This document shows positions 60,501 to 64,000 of a DNA stretch of 64,000 nt, in pieces. The notes under the pieces were generated by a model, which was given only the letters and a program-made list of their open reading frames with translations, did not search any database and was not told the DNA's origin. The position numbers were made by a program, and so were the translations under genes. Source of the DNA: Paracentrotus lividus (lineage: Eukaryota > Echinodermata > Echinoidea > Camarodonta > Echinidae); contig CALNVZ010003426.1 in assembly GCA_940671915.1 (NCBI GenBank), forward strand, positions 16,210,830 through 16,274,829, read 5' to 3'. How positions within the stretch are numbered: the stretch's first letter is position 1; each line of letters opens with the position of its first letter.

Positions 60501-63170
60501 AATCTGCAAGCTGAGCTCAAATGTGTATGTTTGTCATTATATTATTATTATTATCTAAATTCATTCCTAATTTATCGTACCTCGAAAATAATACCGTACG
60601 ATGCGAAATTCAAATCGACTGTTGATCGTTAGCACAGAGAATAATGCACGCTATGCGCCGTGTGTATATTGCTGTGTGTGGTATGTGCTGAGCAAACTAC
60701 ATGTAGCTGCACACGCTGTAATATCAACGATGCTGATGGAGAGCTGGTCTAGATTGGTAGTCGGGATTTTAGTTTCATATTACTGATCTAGGCAACCTAT
60801 GACAGTAAGATTGAATAGACAGTATAAGGTCAATCATATTCTAAAGTTATGCCAAATTGCATCATTTTTTGCCATTTGTGAAAAAGCATGATACTACCTT
60901 TAAGGCACTATTCATTCCATAAATATCATCTCCAGTGTATTGTGTTGCTTCAAGTGACCAAAGTTTTGCAGCTCACGTCTACCGACACTGAGCAAGCCCT
61001 CTTTTTTTTTTGAGAATTCTATTTGAACAAAACAGCTAATTGATGTACTCATTTTTATGAAAAATATTTTATTTGTGATATTTCGATTTTAAATAAACTG
61101 AATGGAGCTGAAATAAATGAACTCAGCATCACAACAATTAAGAGATAAAGAGACAAGTAGCCTTCTGAAGGCATCTATTAGGAATAGTGAAATCTACATC
61201 ACACAGGTGGAGCACACACTGAAGTGTAATTAACCAACCATGAATTTTGGTATCATGAAATTTACAAGAAATCAACGAGCAAATCAATTATAAACATTCC
61301 ACCTGTCAATCAAATAGTGAAATTTACACCAGAGCAGGATGAAATTTACATCCAAATTATTTTTACATCTTATGAAATGAACATTGAATCTGTAAACAGG
61401 GAGGAATCTGGGTCGTAGTTTGTTGACCTATGTATGGCTGTAATGTCTTTCTTGAAATGATACAATTGTTACATCCAATTTTTTATGGTACCGATGATGA
61501 TGCATGATGATCGAGACCCATGCCAGAACACCACCTTAAAAGACGCTAAATTGTTCCTCAAACAATGGTGATACTGCATCAAACTCAATGCTGGCTCATC
61601 TTCTTACCACTACACTACCAGAAAGTGCTTCCAAGATAAACAGTAGCCTTCTTAAGTAGAATGATATTTATTTCATTTTATATCTTTCTTTCACATGTTA
61701 CCTATAATGTGGGGAAGATATTACAATCATTTCAAACGTCACAAGGTTTATAATTATACATAGTAAACAAACACAGATATGAAGTTAATAACTGGTAAAA
61801 GAAAGATGCAGAGACCCTGGTAAAAAGCATGTCCAGCGCTACGCCATTGCCCCAGTCAGATGAAATTAAACGTACTTTTCTCATACAGTTAGGCAAATAT
61901 ATCATGGTCTATCGCGATGTGAAATTTTGTAAATATGATCAAAACAAAATTTGCCTAACTGTATGAGAAATGTAAGTTTAATTTCATTACTTTAGACAAT
62001 CTAAGTATACGATTGATTTTACTGTTTACTAAATAAACTGTTAGATAAAACACAAAGCTTGTTGGGTGTAGGGTCCCCTCTAATGAATTGTTCACACAGA
62101 GCCAAGTTGGGAGTACGAGTTTGCACGAGTAGTCTCAAGTTGGCTTTTGAGGCACCTTGGGACTACTCTTCATTTAACTCCTGATAACTATCCATTACTC
62201 GTCGCAACTCGGCACAGCTCTTAACAACTCTTCGCAACTCGACCCAAGTTGCGCAAGGTCGTAGTAAGCTCATGTAATTTTTAATATTTTTAAAAATTTG
62301 TCAAGCTCTTGTGAACTCCTGAACAACTCGGTCTAACTTGGAACAACTCGGAGTAGACTCATGAAAGACTCATCATGGACTCTTCGCAACTTGTGAAAAA
62401 TCAGGTCAATTTCCAGAAATTTCCATATACAAGTCTTGTACAAGTCTATTACGAGTTTGTTGACCACTCGTATGAAGATCTTGACAACTCGCAATAACTC
62501 AACTTCAGCTCGTAATGCACTCTGCTAAACTCAGGACAAGATTAGAATCACTCGGACAGCACTCGGTACTACTCACTAATAACTCTTTGCTAGTCATACT
62601 GGACTCGAATTATACTCGGTACAAACTTGAGTTTCCGAGAGTTGGAGCTCGCGGAAACTCGCAGGGACTCATACTCGCCTCAGTGTGAACACCCACTTTT
62701 TAAAGTCGTAGAGAGGTCTGAAGCTCTTGACAAACATGGTTAACTCTTTCAAACTCAAGCAGTACTCAGCACTACTCGTTGCTCACTCTTTGCTACTCGT
62801 ACTGTGCTCTGTTTAACTTGCATTTGATTCAGTGCAAGTTTTTAAAAAAGGTACCATTTTACCCCGCAAGGACTCGTATATCCAACTTGCCTGTGTGAAC
62901 AATGCATAAAAGTAGGGTGAGCTGGACCCTTGTGGAATTGTGGATTGATTAACAAAAGACTTTTAGGACACTGTATATGTTTCTCTACCACAACTCCATG
63001 TCACATTAATAAAACTGTTTGGTTTCAGGTGCGTTCCTTCCACCCCCTCAAGGCCCACTGAAAGAGAAGTACCACAAGGAATTAGGCGACGCATTCGGGA
63101 TCAAGTTCAACGACCTTTTCACCATTACCAATATGCCCATCAAAAGATTTACAGATTTCTTATCCAGGAG
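51514..63170 (+). CDS. ArsS-like radical SAM protein (arsenosugar biosynthesis type), C-terminus beyond the window
   Basis: Six exons seen: 51514-51795, 54084-54279, 55975-56172, 58602-58779, 59809-59942, 63029-63170. All phases agree; the gene continues past the right end. Residues 1-94 are Arg/Ser-rich and poor in acids at the start, like a mitochondrial targeting peptide. After a charged helical stretch, the radical SAM core starts with LQLNIGLHCNQACSHCHVE. C182, C186 and C189 form the CxxxCxxC cluster site. The SAM-contact GGAPEL, DRCNLTALLEPGQED, ASLPCY, VYNPLGAFLPPPQ and TNMPIKRF blocks follow in the order known from bacterial ArsS. ArsS is proposed to add the SAM-derived deoxyadenosyl group to dimethylarsenic on the way to arsenosugars. 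Activity in an animal is inference; the strong motif match is direct. The last, Cys-rich part of the family lies outside the window. Confidence 0.92.
52011..52086 (+). repeat. Perfect 38-bp tandem duplication
   Basis: The unit starting GTCAATTTGTAGTATTTGTG occurs twice, head to tail, with one ending difference. It lies in the first intron of the radical SAM gene and looks recent. Confidence 0.85.
53545..53740 (-). repeat. Dispersed repeat, copy 2 (inverted relative to 35050)
   Basis: GTTTGCAGGCACAAACCCAT...AGACAGTGAGTTTGGAGGC is the reverse complement of the segment at 35050-35175. A further segment, GTTTAAGTGTCAAATTGAGT, extends this copy to about 53740. Both copies abut long G or C runs. 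Confidence 0.65.
54521..54733. mobile_element. ~213-bp inverted-repeat element
   Basis: AACCAGAACTGTTTATGTCC at the left and GGACAGTTCTGGTT at the right pair up. A second perfect hairpin, GCCAGAACTGTCTATGTCCT with its complement, lies inside (54607-54653). GTCCACCAAATT and its inverse lie between. Confidence 0.65.
55523..55950. mobile_element. ~430-bp MITE ending close to a splice acceptor
   Basis: TTGAAGAAAGAGTCAATAAC plus CACTTTGAAATAGGGTTGAC at the left is matched, inverted, by GTCAACCCTATTTCAAAGTG then TCTTCAA at the right. The right end is only about 24 bases from the AG of exon 55975-56172, so the element abuts that exon's polypyrimidine tract and probably supplies the branch-point region. 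Confidence 0.7.
56756..56829 (+). pseudogene. Decayed duplicate of radical SAM exon 4
   Basis: Reads SQFNYLTSGGRQLGWKV in the frame of the functional exon (CSQFRYIASGGRQLGRKV at 58602-58779). It lacks the acceptor and the GGAPEL start, and it has lost the downstream half. The fold-back element at 56839 begins just to its right. Confidence 0.7.
56839..58286. mobile_element. 1.45-kb fold-back element between duplicated exons, 4-bp target AATA
   Basis: Arms of about 520 bp (56839-57360 and 57768-58286) are inverted copies starting GGGTCATTCCATGCCAATTC, separated by about 400 bp. AATA is duplicated at 56835-56838 and 58287-58290. The arms are diverged by several percent. The termini resemble those of 17704-18125. 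No protein of a known family is encoded; the open frames in both arms are the same arm sequence read twice. Confidence 0.85.
58372..58481 (+). pseudogene. Second, truncated duplicate of radical SAM exon 4
   Basis: The acceptor TTATTTTGTAG is intact, and the frame reads GGAPELCSQFRYLASGGRQL then DRKVIDRFNL before a TGA at 58479-58481. It closely matches the first half of the functional exon at 58602-58779, as does the upstream intron DNA. A weak donor-like AG|GTTTAA at 58450 would keep phase, so a shortened exon is conceivable, but it would lack the LLEPGQED and ASLPCY blocks. Confidence 0.8.
59258..59525. mobile_element. ~268-bp palindromic element of GTCCACGAG units
   Basis: Left arm repeats of GAGGGTCCACGAGG and AGTATTT are mirrored on the right by CCTCGTGGACCCTCGGCCTC and AAATACTCG. 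Each arm contains three to four sub-units. It lies in the intron after exon 58602-58779. Confidence 0.75.
60030..60262. mobile_element. 233-bp PIF/Harbinger-like MITE with TAA target duplication
   Basis: Ends AGGCCACCGCACACCTTACG and, inverted, AGGCCACGGCACACCTTACG, flanked by TAA (60027-60029 and 60263-60265). A 3-bp TWA target is characteristic of PIF/Harbinger. Interior is rich in CAGTCGTGAG/CTCATGACTG repeats. It begins 87 bp after the donor of exon 59809-59942. Confidence 0.8.
61862..61985. mobile_element. 124-bp hairpin element
   Basis: GAAATTAAACGTACTTTTCT and CATACAGTTAGGCAAAT are repeated inverted at the right (ATTTGCCTAACTGTATGAGA, GTTTAATTTC), giving arms of about 40 bp around a short loop. 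Confidence 0.7.
62087..62903. mobile_element. ~0.8-kb inverted-repeat element rich in CAACTCG motifs
   Basis: ATTGTTCACACAGAGCCAAG at the left is matched by the inverted right end (ATTGTTCACACAGGCAAGTT). A third, internal terminus (CTCAGTGTGAACACCC) near 62677-62692 suggests a composite or nested pair. The interior repeats ACTCG and CAACTCG many times. Confidence 0.65.
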
Positions 63171-64000
63171 GTGAGATATAAGGGAAAGTAAGAAGATAGT
63201 AGTCCAATTTATTGGATTAACTTGTTTAGTAGCTGTAGGACTTATCTGCCCCAGGGTTGACAAGGTCTATTGAAAAAGAAACAATTAAACAGGTATATTT
63301 CACTCTCTTTTGAAAATGATGTGTTGGCTTAGTGGATAGAGCGTCCGCCTTATAATCAGGAGGTCGTGGGTTCAATTCCTGGGCGCATCATGCCAAAGAC
63401 GCTAAAAATGGTAGTTGCTGCTACCCCGTTTGGCATTCAACAAAAAGGGGATGGAGCAACATCCATCTGGCGCTGCTCAGCGGCTGCCTGGCCCACAAGA
63501 AAAGGGGCAAAAAGAATTCCCGTTTCAGACAATAAAATTTGGAGCATTTTTTTTCTGCCATCTATTGGCCCACTTTATGTTGCCTTTGAATCATGGCCTT
63601 ATAAATTAAATTGTCAGTTTTACATCTTTCTGTAAGTCACTTGCCGATTCCTTAAGCCCATTTGGAACACTCAATAAATTTTGACTGGAGAGTCTATGTA
63701 AAGATACATCAGCAAAAAAGGCACAATATTCTATAGATAATAAGACCATTTTTGAAGTGTCACCAGTTAAGGTTTGGCATTAGGAATTAAAAGAAGGCAA
63801 TTAAAAATCAAAATCCCTAAATTTACAATATTCTGACACAATAAAGCTTGTTATGTTTCCATAAACATTGGCAATAAAGAGTCTTAGGCTTAGCTAATGC
63901 ATCACTATACATTTTAAATAAATTGATACATACTCAAAGCATGTACATTGTATTAGTAGATAAAAACTACAAGTGTAGCCATTACAGAAGAAAAATTGAT
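63171..64000 (+). other. Start of the next radical SAM intron
   Basis: Begins with the donor GTGAGA after exon 63029-63170 and runs to the window end. Apart from the SINE there is no recognised exon, so the missing C-terminal exons must lie beyond 64000. Confidence 0.7.
63318..63600 (+). mobile_element. tRNA-derived SINE
   Basis: The head (63318-63390) has tRNA-like parts: A box TGGCTTAGTGGATAGAGC, B box GGTTCAATTCC, and acceptor ends GATGTGT/GCGCATC that pair with G-T wobbles. The anticodon stem is mismatched, so it is unlikely to be a working tRNA. About 200 bp of non-tRNA body follows. The exact 3' end and target duplication were not resolved. Confidence 0.65.

Noticed and set aside
63318..63390. 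A functional tRNA gene
   Set aside because: A and B boxes are good, but the anticodon stem is mismatched and the sequence continues into a SINE-like body.

Overview
The window looks like nuclear DNA from a marine invertebrate, most likely a deuterostome (an echinoderm or a close relative). It is AT-rich. Every convincing gene is split by GT-AG introns of several hundred bases to about 2.5 kb, and the intergenic and intronic DNA is crowded with microsatellites and short inverted-repeat transposons. The gene set fits that origin: WSC-type sulfotransferases, an SRSF3/7-type splicing factor, TMEM183, a sushi-domain protein and an ArsS-like radical SAM enzyme. The species is inference; the gene families are read from the sequence.

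Layout: (1) 1-4.2 kb, gene-free, with a small MITE and long CAT-type repeats. (2) 4.2-8.2 kb, minus strand, a complete six-exon membrane-anchored WSC plus sulfotransferase gene (459 aa). (3) 12.3-16.3 kb, plus strand, a head-to-head paralogue of five exons (329 aa) that has lost the WSC module. (4) 16.3-20.7 kb, gene-free, with three copies of one MITE family. (5) 20.7-31.4 kb, minus strand, an SR splicing factor of nine coding exons (274 aa). Its RS domain is built from a row of 30-63-nt, phase-2 microexons that arose with their introns by tandem duplication. (6) 31.4-39 kb, gene-free, with repeated segments and MITEs. (7) 39-44.4 kb, minus strand, a TMEM183 orthologue of five exons (417 aa). 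(8) 45.75-48 kb, a 5'-truncated LINE. (9) 48.2-50.2 kb, minus strand, a small secreted three-sushi-domain gene with an in-frame stop in its first sushi exon. (10) 51.5 kb to beyond the right end, plus strand, an ArsS-like radical SAM gene with a mitochondrial-type N-terminus. Its fourth exon exists in three copies, only one of them intact.

The two sulfotransferases probably act in the Golgi lumen. The sushi and radical SAM genes are divergent and share an upstream region with two CACGTG boxes. No operon-like cooperation among neighbouring genes is implied. The most unusual features are the expanded microexon array, the WSC module lost between symmetrical phase-1 introns, the triplicated radical SAM exon and several very recent fold-back transposons, one nested in another. 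All splice junctions were placed by eye from GT-AG sites, reading phase and family conservation; none has been tested against transcripts.
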